11,322 nt of DNA from Pseudomonadota bacterium (GTDB lineage Bacteria; Bdellovibrionota; JAFGOL01), in assembly GCA_026390535.1 (NCBI GenBank), contig JAPLFT010000156.1:2409-13730 (forward strand), given 5' to 3'. The notes under the pieces are model-generated. The model did not search any database. It saw only the letters and a program-made list of their open reading frames with translations, and had not been told where the DNA came from. Made by a program: the position numbers and the translations under genes. This document shows, piece after piece, positions 1 to 6,735 of the stretch. The first letter of the stretch is position 1, and each line of letters starts with the position of its first letter.

Positions 1-290
1 GATATAAGTTCAACAAACCATGGCGACATCATTTCTATAGAATGTTTTAATTTTTTCAGTATCCCCAGTCTTTTAGAACTATCAAGGTTAGACCATCCGT
101 CAAAGGCCTCTTTTGCCCTATCTACGGCTTCATCTCCATGTGCATAATAAACCGGTATTGTGACTATATGTTCCTTTAAGTCTGCCGGATTGATCTTTTC
201 GAAGCTGAAACTGGGATGTTCGGGTATCACAAATCTTCCGTTTATATAGTTCCCGGAAAAGGAAAAATCTCTCCATTTAACCGTGTGCAT
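1..290 (-). CDS. Aldehyde dehydrogenase, N-terminal part (cut by window edge)
   Basis: The ATG at 290 opens a frame that stays open to the window edge, giving 96 complete codons of a family normally about 480-500 residues long. The visible part matches the start of the NAD(P)-dependent aldehyde dehydrogenase fold: the NYINGRFV segment (residues 14-21), the INPAD turn (34-38) followed by IVTIP, the DEAVDRAKEAF helix (53-63), and the GWSNLDSSKR segment (65-74) leading into a long helix. The catalytic Cys and Glu and the cofactor-binding loops lie outside the window, so the substrate cannot be told; families for semialdehydes of amino acid catabolism are possible. A weak purine-rich stretch (GGGGATCTTA) precedes the ATG. 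The gene is divergent from the HAD gene at 353, with a shared 62-base promoter region. The family call is firm; substrate and completeness are unknown. Confidence 0.85.
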   Translation of the reverse strand, partial: MHTVKWRDFSFSGNYINGRFVIPEHPSFSFEKINPADLKEHIVTIPVYYAHGDEAVDRAKEAFDGWSNLDSSKRLGILKKLKHSIEMMSPWFVELI

Positions 291-311
291 TAAGATCCCC
301 CGAAGCAAAGG

Positions 312-338
312 TTTACAATAACGTCTTTTGTATATAAT
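312..338 (+). promoter_or_regulatory. Possible promoter for the HAD phosphatase gene at 353
   Basis: TTTACA at 312-317 and TATAAT at 333-338 resemble sigma-70 -35 and -10 boxes, with a short 15-bp spacer. Transcription from here would begin about 8 bases before the ATG at 353, so the leader would be very short. The -10 box is a perfect consensus hexamer; the short spacer lowers confidence. Confidence 0.4.
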
Positions 339-344
339 ATACAA
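328..344. promoter_or_regulatory. Perfect 17-bp palindrome, possible operator
   Basis: The sequence TTGTATAT-A-ATATACAA is a perfect inverted repeat of 8-bp arms around one base. It covers the predicted -10 boxes of both divergent promoters between the aldehyde dehydrogenase and HAD genes, a position where a dimeric repressor could control both. The A+T-rich content makes a chance palindrome possible, and no regulator gene is seen nearby. Confidence 0.4.
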
Positions 345-361
345 GGCGAATTATGACACAA
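334..361 (-). promoter_or_regulatory. Possible promoter for the aldehyde dehydrogenase gene
   Basis: Read on the minus strand, TTGTGT (361-356) and TATTAT (339-334) are separated by 16 bp and face the ATG at 290. The -10 region overlaps that of the opposite promoter and sits inside the 17-bp palindrome at 328-344. This is a match by eye in an A+T-rich stretch, so it is tentative. Confidence 0.3.
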
Positions 362-994
362 AAAAAGATAAAAGCCATAGTTTTTGACCTTGATGGAACC
401 ATTGCTGATACGTTCCATATAGGAATAGAAGCCGCTAATTCTCTTGCCGGAAAATATAAATATGAACCAATAAAGGATTCCCCTGTAATAAGAGATCTGT
501 CATTCAAGGAGTTTTTGGCATCTCACCTTAAACTCGGCAGGATTCGTCTGATACTGTGGGCAAGAGAGATAAGAAGGATAATAAGTAAAAGATACGATGG
601 TGTTAAGATATTTCCTGGCATACAGGATACGTTGAAAGAACTTAAAAAAGACTACAGTCTGGGTATATTGACATCAAATACTACACAGAACACTCTCAAG
701 ATATTAGAGGATAATGGAATAGGAGATCTCTTCAGCTTCATGTACACACATTGTTCCGCTTTTGGGAAAAGCAGGCATCTGAAAAAACTGCTAAAAACGG
801 AAAAATATAAAAGAGAAGAAATCCTTTATGTCGGTGATGAGATCCGGGACATAGATTCATGCAGAAAGACCGGCGTCCCTATAATAGCTGTCACTTGGGG
901 CGCAAATTCTGAAAAGACGCTGAAACAGGCCCCTGCAAATTATTATGCACATAAGCCGTGGGATCTTGTGGATATATTAAAAACAATCAAATAA
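353..994 (+). CDS. HAD-superfamily phosphatase (phosphoglycolate phosphatase-like)
   Basis: A 213-residue cytosolic haloacid dehalogenase-family hydrolase, predicted to remove phosphate from a small metabolite through an aspartyl-phosphate intermediate. Motif I is FDLDGT with the nucleophile D12 and acid/base D14. Motif II is LTSNT (S108), the motif III lysine is probably K139, and motif IV is GDEIRD (161-166) for Mg2+ binding. The helical cap between motifs I and II (about residues 20-90) is the size seen in phosphoglycolate phosphatase-like members. All catalytic residues are present, so it should be active, but the substrate is unknown; phosphoglycolate is only one possibility in this broad family. 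AAGG at 343-346 is a plausible ribosome binding site six bases before the ATG. Its stop overlaps the end of the convergent HAD gene at 987 by 8 bases. Confidence 0.88.
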   Translation: MTQKKIKAIVFDLDGTIADTFHIGIEAANSLAGKYKYEPIKDSPVIRDLSFKEFLASHLKLGRIRLILWAREIRRIISKRYDGVKIFPGIQDTLKELKKDYSLGILTSNTTQNTLKILEDNGIGDLFSFMYTHCSAFGKSRHLKKLLKTEKYKREEILYVGDEIRDIDSCRKTGVPIIAVTWGANSEKTLKQAPANYYAHKPWDLVDILKTIK

Positions 995-1637
995 CCTGCA
1001 GATCTTCAAATCTATCCAGAAAAAAATCAGGGATTATATTTTCCCGGACAAATCTTTCTTTAGTCCAGTTACCGTGACTTACAACACAGGTATGGCAACC
1101 TGCGTTCTTACCAAATATAACATCCCTGTCCGTATCGCCGACCATTAGAACATTCTCCGGCTTAAGTTTAAAATTGGCACAAATTTCCAGCAGCATCTGT
1201 GGATTCGGTTTGGATATAACGCCTTCATCAGTTCCTCTTATGACGCTAAAATATTCAGATGCCCCTGTAGCGATAAGTTCCGCCTGTGCACAGTCTGAGC
1301 GTTTTGCGGTCGCCACAGCCAGTTTTATATCTTTATCATAAAGGGTTTTTATTGTTTCCATAACCCCGGGAAAAAGCTTGGCGTCCTTTACACAAAACTC
1401 ATAATAATGCTTAACATAATACTTACCGACTTTATGTATAGTTTCATGATCAGCGTCAGGTATCATTATTTTAAGGGTTTCCGTAAGGCTCTTTCCCATA
1501 AAAAGATATGATTCATCCTTTTTAACGGCGGTCTTAATATTATAATACTCGGTAGCAGTAAATAAAGAATCAAGAATAGCCTTGCTACTGTCTATCAGTG
1601 TCCCATCCAGATCGAAAACAATACCCTTTATATTCAT
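987..1637 (-). CDS. HAD-superfamily phosphatase (Gph-like)
   Basis: A 216-residue HAD hydrolase, closer to classical phosphoglycolate phosphatase (Gph/PGPase) than its convergent neighbour. Motif I is FDLDGT (D9 nucleophile, D11). Motif II is VATAKR with T110. Motif III is the typical SKPNP (K143) and motif IV is VGDTDRD (166-172). The cap lies at about residues 18-88. It is predicted to be a soluble Mg2+-dependent phosphomonoesterase; 2-phosphoglycolate is the usual guess, while sugar phosphates or pyrophosphate are alternatives. It follows the GT4 gene on the same strand with a 52-base gap that contains an intrinsic terminator, so it is probably not simply the last gene of that operon and needs read-through or its own promoter. 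No clear Shine-Dalgarno sequence precedes the ATG at 1637. It resembles the HAD protein at 353-994 only at the motifs. Confidence 0.88.
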   Translation of the reverse strand: MNIKGIVFDLDGTLIDSSKAILDSLFTATEYYNIKTAVKKDESYLFMGKSLTETLKIMIPDADHETIHKVGKYYVKHYYEFCVKDAKLFPGVMETIKTLYDKDIKLAVATAKRSDCAQAELIATGASEYFSVIRGTDEGVISKPNPQMLLEICANFKLKPENVLMVGDTDRDVIFGKNAGCHTCVVSHGNWTKERFVRENIIPDFFLDRFEDLQVI

Positions 1638-1657
1638 GGCCGCAACATTAATACGAT

Positions 1658-1691
1658 AAAAACAAAAAGGGAAGAGTTTTAACCCCTCCCT
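1658..1691 (-). terminator. Rho-independent terminator after the GT4 gene
   Basis: On the minus strand a 9-bp stem (arms 1691-1683 and 1676-1668, including two G-U pairs) closes a six-base loop TTAAAA and is followed at once by TTTTGTTTTT (1667-1658). The stem begins inside the TAG stop codon of the GT4 gene (1692-1690). It should end transcription of the GT9-add-GT4 operon before the HAD gene that starts at 1637. Confidence 0.85.
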
Positions 1692-2808
1692 AGCAATTTA
1701 GCGTTTGTTTATATATCCTTATAAGATTATCAAAATATCTTTTTTCATCAAAGATTTCCTTTACTCGCTGATAAGCTTTTTGTTTTATGTGATCCGTTAA
1801 ATCTTTGTTTCCCAACAATTTTATAACAGCAGTAGCTATTGCCGTGTTGCTTTGAGGAAGGATCTTTATACCATAATCCTCATAAGGTATGACCTCATCT
1901 ATACTTCCTTTTTCAGTCGCTATTACCGGAACCTCACACGCCATTGCCTGCAATGCTATCAATCCGAATGCTTCAAAATAGGACGGCATTATAAAAATAT
2001 CCATTGCAGATAGTGGAATAGATACATCCTCATAAAAACCTGTAAATGTTATAAAATTATCAATACCCATTTCTCTTGTCCTGTTTTTTACAAATTCCAT
2101 ATATATATTCTCTTTTTCGGCGGTGGGACGGCCCACTATCAGAAAATGGGTTTTGGGGTATTGAGCAAGTATGTGCGGAATGGATTCCACAAATTCAAGC
2201 TGTCCCTTCATGGGATCTATCCTGCCTATTACGCCTATAATCTTATCGTTCTGAGAAATATGGGGAAAATCCTTTTTGAATTGTTCGCGTTTCTGTTCTG
2301 TTCTTTTGAAGTGTTCCACATTGATACCGACATAAAGAGTCTGTATCTTCTCGGGAGGAAGAGGATACGTCTGTATAAGATTATTCCTTGCGAATTCACT
2401 GATGGCAAATAATTTATCCAGACGTCCAAGATACCATCTATGGAAAATATCTTTTTTAACGTGTTCCACATGTATGTGTCTTGTGGCAAACACCTTGACC
2501 TTTATGTGACGTACAGCGAAGAGGACCGGAAATATCGTATTAAAAGTATGCAGATGGATCACTTCGATCCCAAACGCAGAAATAATTTTTCTTAGTTTTG
2601 ATATCAGTTCAAAATTAAAATATTTATTCTGATTCCTGGCTGAATGATAAATAAGATCAGTCTCTTTTATCTTTTCACAGAGCACACCTCTATCCATTCC
2701 CAGGACGTGAACATCCTGTCCGCGTTTTTTTAGCTCGACGGCATCTCTTAGAGCTATCTGCTCCAAGCCGCCCCAGCTGACAGAAGTACATACTATCAGT
2801 ATTTTCAT
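1690..2808 (-). CDS. Family 4 glycosyltransferase (GT-B fold)
   Basis: A 372-residue GT-B glycosyltransferase of family GT4, predicted to move a sugar from a nucleotide-sugar donor to an envelope or polysaccharide acceptor, working at the cytosolic membrane face. The N-terminal domain has the acceptor-side glycine loop SWGGLEQ (11-17) and the IHLHTFN strand (84-90). The C-terminal donor domain begins near VIGRIDPMKGQ (193-203), with the FLIVGRP strand (222-228), TGFYEDVS (256-263) and the donor motif FEAFGLIALQAMA (278-290). In this E-x7-E motif the first Glu is E279, but the second is replaced by Gln (Q287); such changes occur in some GT4 members. The ATG lies in an ATGA overlap with the stop of add and lacks its own Shine-Dalgarno, so translation is probably coupled. 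The role in lipopolysaccharide, capsule or other glycan synthesis cannot be resolved. Confidence 0.9.
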   Translation of the reverse strand: MKILIVCTSVSWGGLEQIALRDAVELKKRGQDVHVLGMDRGVLCEKIKETDLIYHSARNQNKYFNFELISKLRKIISAFGIEVIHLHTFNTIFPVLFAVRHIKVKVFATRHIHVEHVKKDIFHRWYLGRLDKLFAISEFARNNLIQTYPLPPEKIQTLYVGINVEHFKRTEQKREQFKKDFPHISQNDKIIGVIGRIDPMKGQLEFVESIPHILAQYPKTHFLIVGRPTAEKENIYMEFVKNRTREMGIDNFITFTGFYEDVSIPLSAMDIFIMPSYFEAFGLIALQAMACEVPVIATEKGSIDEVIPYEDYGIKILPQSNTAIATAVIKLLGNKDLTDHIKQKAYQRVKEIFDEKRYFDNLIRIYKQTLNC

Positions 2809-4028
2809 GGCAGAAGATCTGGATAACGAGCTTCAACTATTTCGTAAAAATCTATTATATGCCTTACATATCCTCTTTTCTCTATATATGATCCCGGATA
2901 AAAACTTCTCTTCATACCATAAATCATACAGTTCTTGAGTTCTCGTGCGGTAAGGTTGAAATTCTTCACGGCAAGTTCAAGCTCTTTTGATACAGTGGTC
3001 TTGGAGACAGTTCTGTTATCTGTACATATCGCAGTACTCAATTTATAGTCCAGCATTTTTCTGAAACTATGATCTTTAATGGTCCCAATTTTGGGGTTCG
3101 TCTGAAGATTACTGGTTAAACAAACTTCTATAGTAATACGACGATCCGCTATGTATTGGGCAAGTCTGTTAATAAATTCTTTTTTATCTTTTATGATGCG
3201 GCTCTTTATCATTTCCTCGGAAAACAGATAATATCCATGACCGATCCTATCCGCGTGAAGTTCCGTTATAGCCTGGAATATACTCTCCGCACCGTATGCT
3301 TCTCCGGCATGTACTGTCTTTTTAAAGAAGTTTCTGTGGGCCAGAGCATAAGCATCCCTATGTTCTCCGGCAGGAAAACCTGCTTCAACTCCTGCAAGAT
3401 CAAAACCAACCAATGGCAACCCGTTATCCCTCGCCTTTATCATGGCAAGCACCAACTCATAACTTGCAAGCGAATTGACCCTGGAAGAAGGGGAACTTGA
3501 ATGAACTTCGATAAATTTATCAAAGTAATCGGATACCCCCAGCGGAATGGATCGCATAGCACATGAAATAATACCATATTCAAAAGACGGAAATTTACCG
3601 GAAACAACATCCTGGGTATTATTATACTCGCTCTTTGCCTTATCCATACCCTTAGTTACGGCCTCTATAACACCCTCTATGTTCATATATTTGTTTATAT
3701 GGAACTGGGGAGCAAACCTGACCTCAACATAGCAAACACCCTCGTTAATATTGTCCCAGGCAAATTCATAAGCAATACGTTCAAGATTTTCCGGGTTTTG
3801 CATAACGGCAATAGCATATCCGAAACCCTGTATGTATTCCGGAAGATCCCTGTATTGATCCTTGAATACCAGTTTATTCATCCCCTCCTCAGTATAACTG
3901 GGAAGTTTTATCTTCATTTTTTTTGCAAGTTCTATGAGCGTTTTCACTCTTAAAGAACCGTCAAGGTGGACATGAAGATCACACTTTGGAATTTCTCTGA
4001 TAAACTGTTTTAATTTATTCTTTTCCAT
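2805..4028 (-). CDS. add: Adenosine deaminase
   Basis: A 407-residue member of the metal-dependent adenosine/AMP deaminase family, predicted to convert adenosine or deoxyadenosine to inosine in purine salvage. The zinc ligands are visible: H19 and H21 in LHVHLDGS, H240 in TVHAGE, and D337 in TDNRTVS. The catalytic E243 (HAGE) and H264 (RIGHG) are present, and EVCLTSNLQTN (301-311) is the conserved segment before the last strand. The TDN triplet in place of TDD is, as far as I recall, normal for some bacterial adenosine deaminases. The protein is longer than typical bacterial ones (about 330-365), mainly from extra residues near 135-150, 173-190 and 275-297. A 6-aminodeoxyfutalosine or adenine deaminase specificity cannot be excluded. 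Two purine-rich sites lie upstream, GAGG (4035-4032) close to the ATG and GAGGAGAT farther away. It overlaps the upstream GT9-like gene by 19 bases and the downstream GT4 by 4. Confidence 0.9.
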   Translation of the reverse strand: MEKNKLKQFIREIPKCDLHVHLDGSLRVKTLIELAKKMKIKLPSYTEEGMNKLVFKDQYRDLPEYIQGFGYAIAVMQNPENLERIAYEFAWDNINEGVCYVEVRFAPQFHINKYMNIEGVIEAVTKGMDKAKSEYNNTQDVVSGKFPSFEYGIISCAMRSIPLGVSDYFDKFIEVHSSSPSSRVNSLASYELVLAMIKARDNGLPLVGFDLAGVEAGFPAGEHRDAYALAHRNFFKKTVHAGEAYGAESIFQAITELHADRIGHGYYLFSEEMIKSRIIKDKKEFINRLAQYIADRRITIEVCLTSNLQTNPKIGTIKDHSFRKMLDYKLSTAICTDNRTVSKTTVSKELELAVKNFNLTARELKNCMIYGMKRSFYPGSYIEKRGYVRHIIDFYEIVEARYPDLLP

Positions 4029-5560
4029 AATCCTCTAATTATCTCCTCTAAAAAAGATGCCTTTGAAAAAAGATCTTCGTAGTTAACTATAGTCCTCTTG
4101 GCAAGAGGGAAAAGATTAACTATATGGGAATCATCCCTCTCTTTCATAAATGTCCTTATGATAGGCCCAAGATACCATTTGCCATCTTTCAGCATCTTAT
4201 AGATCAAATTATCCGTTTCTGTAAGTTCTTTTCTTTTTTTCTTTATTTCATCCAGATCGCCGGAGTTTATCGCTATTATATTTAAAAATTCCCTTGATTT
4301 TTTTTGTCCCTCAAATGCCACCTGTTTTAATTCTACTACGGAATTTATCGCCTCATTAAACCCGTTCATTACTTTTTTTACGCTCTCTGCTTCATATTTT
4401 GTAAATATTTTTTCAGACAGATATTCAACCGCTCTGTCAATATCAACAACCCTGTCTATATATTTTTCACCAAACGCCAAAAACCTCTGTGGATCCCCTG
4501 CTTTGACGCTTCTGCCTATTGTACCCTTAAATACAGCTTTATATATCCATCTGTATAGCTCATGATCACTCATCGCTGCTTTTAAAAACGGGACATATTC
4601 CATAAATCCGTCATTATCATATCTTGATACAAAGACATCTGTGCTGGAAGTTATCAGAGTGTTCTTGTCTTTTTGACAAAAAGCAAATTCAAAAAGATTA
4701 AAGAGATCTTCTTTTACATCGGCTCCCTCAGATCTTGCTTTCAATATTAAATGTCCCTCGCCGTAAGGACCATTCATCACATATTTGTCATCGGAAGCGA
4801 CAAAAATAACTTTTTTGCCGTAATAACACGCAACCGTTGACCAAATATAATTCGAGGTGATTACAATAGATGAATTTTTTATGAGTTCAGACATGTCTTT
4901 GATGCTTAATTTTTCATCTGTTATAGTAACTGTAAAATTTTTGTATTCAGTTTCTATTTTTTTATTCAGCTCTCTTGCCAAAACTGAGCCTTCTTTATAA
5001 TCATTCAAATCAATTAAAATCCTTTTACATAACGCACCAGTATCCGACATAACACTTTTGATCGATCTAAAAGCGTTACATCCGGCAGTTATCAAATCCA
5101 CATAATGAAAAAGATTAGAATGATCATCCTCATATACGCTGTTTAGATATGCAAGCCACGGGTTCTCTATCCATTTTTTTCCGTACTCATCATAGACAAC
5201 ACCTTCAATAGACCTTGCGTCCACCATAGATGCAACTATGGAACTCAAATTATCGGGACCGGTATTTATAACCAGATCAAATGGTTGGGATGTCAGATCC
5301 CTTAATTGTTTTTTTATATATTCATTGTTATTCAGGAGGGTGTGATTATCCGAGGAAAGCCTGTCTATCGTACTGTCTTTATCAAAAAAGAGAAAGGCAT
5401 CAACATCGCCGATAATATCTGTTATATTTTTATCTTTTTTATCCAGAATTAGTGTTATGTGCGCATCTTTGTCCTTATTCTTGATACACGTAAAAAGAGC
5501 AGTCAACATAAGGGTTTGTAGTGTTCCTTCTAGACTTACAATACATATCCTTACCGCCAT
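4010..5560 (-). CDS. GT9-like (heptosyltransferase-type) protein with long helical C-terminus
   Basis: A 516-residue protein whose first ~290 residues follow the plan of family 9 glycosyltransferases (ADP-heptose:LPS heptosyltransferases). It has an N-terminal strand-loop-helix (VRICIVSLEGTLQTLMLTALF, cut across 3-23), DLVINTGPDNLSSIVA (95-110), a PWLAYL segment (134-139), a second Rossmann half from about 178, and NGPYGEGHL (263-271) where family 9 proteins have their late G-P motif. The usual donor-side D-x-G-P-x-H motif is replaced around ITSNYIWSTVACYYGKK (234-250). The last ~180 residues are charged and helical, without a domain I recognise. I chose the ATG at 5560 because the family begins right there; a frame open to 5728 would run into tolQ. 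No strong Shine-Dalgarno is seen, and the ATG at 5596 is an alternative. It is first in the operon with add and the GT4 gene and divergent from tolQ. It may be a divergent transferase or a non-catalytic relative. Confidence 0.7.
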   Translation of the reverse strand: MAVRICIVSLEGTLQTLMLTALFTCIKNKDKDAHITLILDKKDKNITDIIGDVDAFLFFDKDSTIDRLSSDNHTLLNNNEYIKKQLRDLTSQPFDLVINTGPDNLSSIVASMVDARSIEGVVYDEYGKKWIENPWLAYLNSVYEDDHSNLFHYVDLITAGCNAFRSIKSVMSDTGALCKRILIDLNDYKEGSVLARELNKKIETEYKNFTVTITDEKLSIKDMSELIKNSSIVITSNYIWSTVACYYGKKVIFVASDDKYVMNGPYGEGHLILKARSEGADVKEDLFNLFEFAFCQKDKNTLITSSTDVFVSRYDNDGFMEYVPFLKAAMSDHELYRWIYKAVFKGTIGRSVKAGDPQRFLAFGEKYIDRVVDIDRAVEYLSEKIFTKYEAESVKKVMNGFNEAINSVVELKQVAFEGQKKSREFLNIIAINSGDLDEIKKKRKELTETDNLIYKMLKDGKWYLGPIIRTFMKERDDSHIVNLFPLAKRTIVNYEDLFSKASFLEEIIRGLWKRIN

Positions 5561-5589
5561 AAACCCATAGATAGCACGGATTTGAGCTC

Positions 5590-5618
5590 TTGACATCAGT
5601 TTTAATACATGGAAATCT
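5590..5618 (+). promoter_or_regulatory. Possible promoter for tolQRA
   Basis: TTGACA at 5590-5595 is a perfect -35 hexamer in the 64-base gap between the GT9-like gene and tolQ. At 17 bp spacing the -10 position is AAATCT (5613-5618), a weak match. Transcription from it would start almost at the tolQ ATG (5625), so the leader would be near zero. Only the -35 is convincing. Confidence 0.3.
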
Positions 5619-5624
5619 AGGGGC

Positions 5625-6350
5625 ATGGATATAACAACTATAATGCTAAAATCTGACATAATGATTAAAGCGGTAATGCTTTTTTTACTTTTTTTCTCGG
5701 TAGTATCCTGGGCAGTATTCTTATCCAAATATTTTTACATAAAGAAGATCAATCAGGAATCGGATGAGTTCTACAATAAATTTCTTAAAACCAAGGATAT
5801 GGATCAGGCCTTTACCGACGCACAGTCTTACCCTGAAGGATTTATTCCGGCTCTTTACTCCGCTGGTTATAATGAGCTCAAGGAATTGTGTAATAACGTC
5901 CTTGAAAAAGAAAGCCTGGAAAATGTACAAAGATCCATGGAAGCAAAAAAAGAAGAGATATTAAAAGATCTGGGATCTAAAGTTACTTTTCTTGCAACTG
6001 TGGGAGCATCATCTCCGTTCATAGGCCTTCTTGGAACGGTATGGGGAATAATAAACGCTTTCAGAGGACTGGCAATTCAACAAAACAATACCCTGAGTGC
6101 CGTTGCACCGGGGATCGCAGAGGCTCTGATAACTACAGCCGTAGGATTATTAACCGCTATTCCCGCCGTTATATTCTACAATCACATTTCTCATAAACTT
6201 GAAAAAATAGAACAAAGATCCAATAGTTTTATGCTTGAATTCGTAAATATAACTTACAAAACCTTCCTACAGCCAGAGAGAGCGGCAGCAGCTAAGGGAG
6301 ATAAAAAAAACAATGCAAATAAAAAGAACATTCAAGAAAACGTTCAATGA
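5625..6350 (+). CDS. tolQ: TolQ/ExbB-family proton channel protein
   Basis: A 241-residue inner-membrane protein of the MotA/TolQ/ExbB family, which with TolR forms the proton-driven motor that energises TolA and the outer-membrane Tol-Pal system. Three membrane segments are visible: residues 14-36, about 118-145 and about 160-186. The family signatures are ASSPFIGLLGTVWGI (128-142) in the second and GIAEALITTAVGLLTAIPA (163-181) in the third. The long cytoplasmic loop at 37-117 has the expected size. The C-terminus is lysine- and asparagine-rich (225-241) and is encoded over the start of tolR, with a 38-base overlap. AGGGG (5619-5623) lies only one base before the ATG, too close for a normal ribosome site; the N-terminal match to TolQ still supports this start. 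TolQ is favoured over ExbB because a TolA-like third gene follows. Confidence 0.9.
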   Translation: MDITTIMLKSDIMIKAVMLFLLFFSVVSWAVFLSKYFYIKKINQESDEFYNKFLKTKDMDQAFTDAQSYPEGFIPALYSAGYNELKELCNNVLEKESLENVQRSMEAKKEEILKDLGSKVTFLATVGASSPFIGLLGTVWGIINAFRGLAIQQNNTLSAVAPGIAEALITTAVGLLTAIPAVIFYNHISHKLEKIEQRSNSFMLEFVNITYKTFLQPERAAAAKGDKKNNANKKNIQENVQ

Positions 6351-6735
6351 TATAAACATGACTCCGTTCGTTGATATCGTTCTCGTTCTGTTGATAATAT
6401 TCATGGTCACAGCTCCAATGCTAAATCAGGGAATAAAGATAAATCTTCCTTCCGCAAAGGGCGGAGATCTGGACAAGAATAGGGATGAGGAACCTATAGT
6501 TATATCACTCCGGAGTGATCAATCCATATATCTTAATTCACAGGAAATCCCGACGAATAATCTGGAAAACAGGATAAATCTGATGTTCAGGAAAAGAACA
6601 GACAAAAATGTCTTTATCAAGGCTGATGAAAAACTTCCTTATGGATTTGTGGCAAAGATAATAAGCAGACTCAAGGAAGGCGGCGCAGAAAAAATAGGCC
6701 TTGTAACTCTTCCACCTGACAAAGCTAATGAATAA
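6313..6735 (+). CDS. tolR: TolR/ExbD-family proton channel protein
   Basis: A 140-residue single-span inner-membrane protein with a periplasmic C-terminal domain, partner of TolQ. The family core INMTPFVDIVLVLLIIFM (14-31) contains the membrane aspartate D21, equivalent to the essential proton-pathway Asp of TolR and ExbD, followed by VTAP. The periplasmic part (40-140) has the usual layout: INLPSA (43-48), PIVISLRSDQSIYLN (61-75), and VFIKADEKLPYGFVAKIISRLKEGG cut across 100-124. The length is typical. The start lies 38 bases inside tolQ with only a distant AAGGGAG upstream, and the stop overlaps the start of tolA by 8 bases, so translation along the operon is probably coupled. Confidence 0.92.
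   Translation: MQIKRTFKKTFNDINMTPFVDIVLVLLIIFMVTAPMLNQGIKINLPSAKGGDLDKNRDEEPIVISLRSDQSIYLNSQEIPTNNLENRINLMFRKRTDKNVFIKADEKLPYGFVAKIISRLKEGGAEKIGLVTLPPDKANE

Noticed and set aside
2146..2489. Open frames in other phases within the GT4 gene
   Set aside because: They are shadows of a clear glycosyltransferase gene, without motifs of their own.
5561..5728. N-terminal extension of the GT9-like frame by 56 codons, to 5728
   Set aside because: It would lie antisense to the tolQ start, has no family match, and family homology begins at the Met encoded at 5560.
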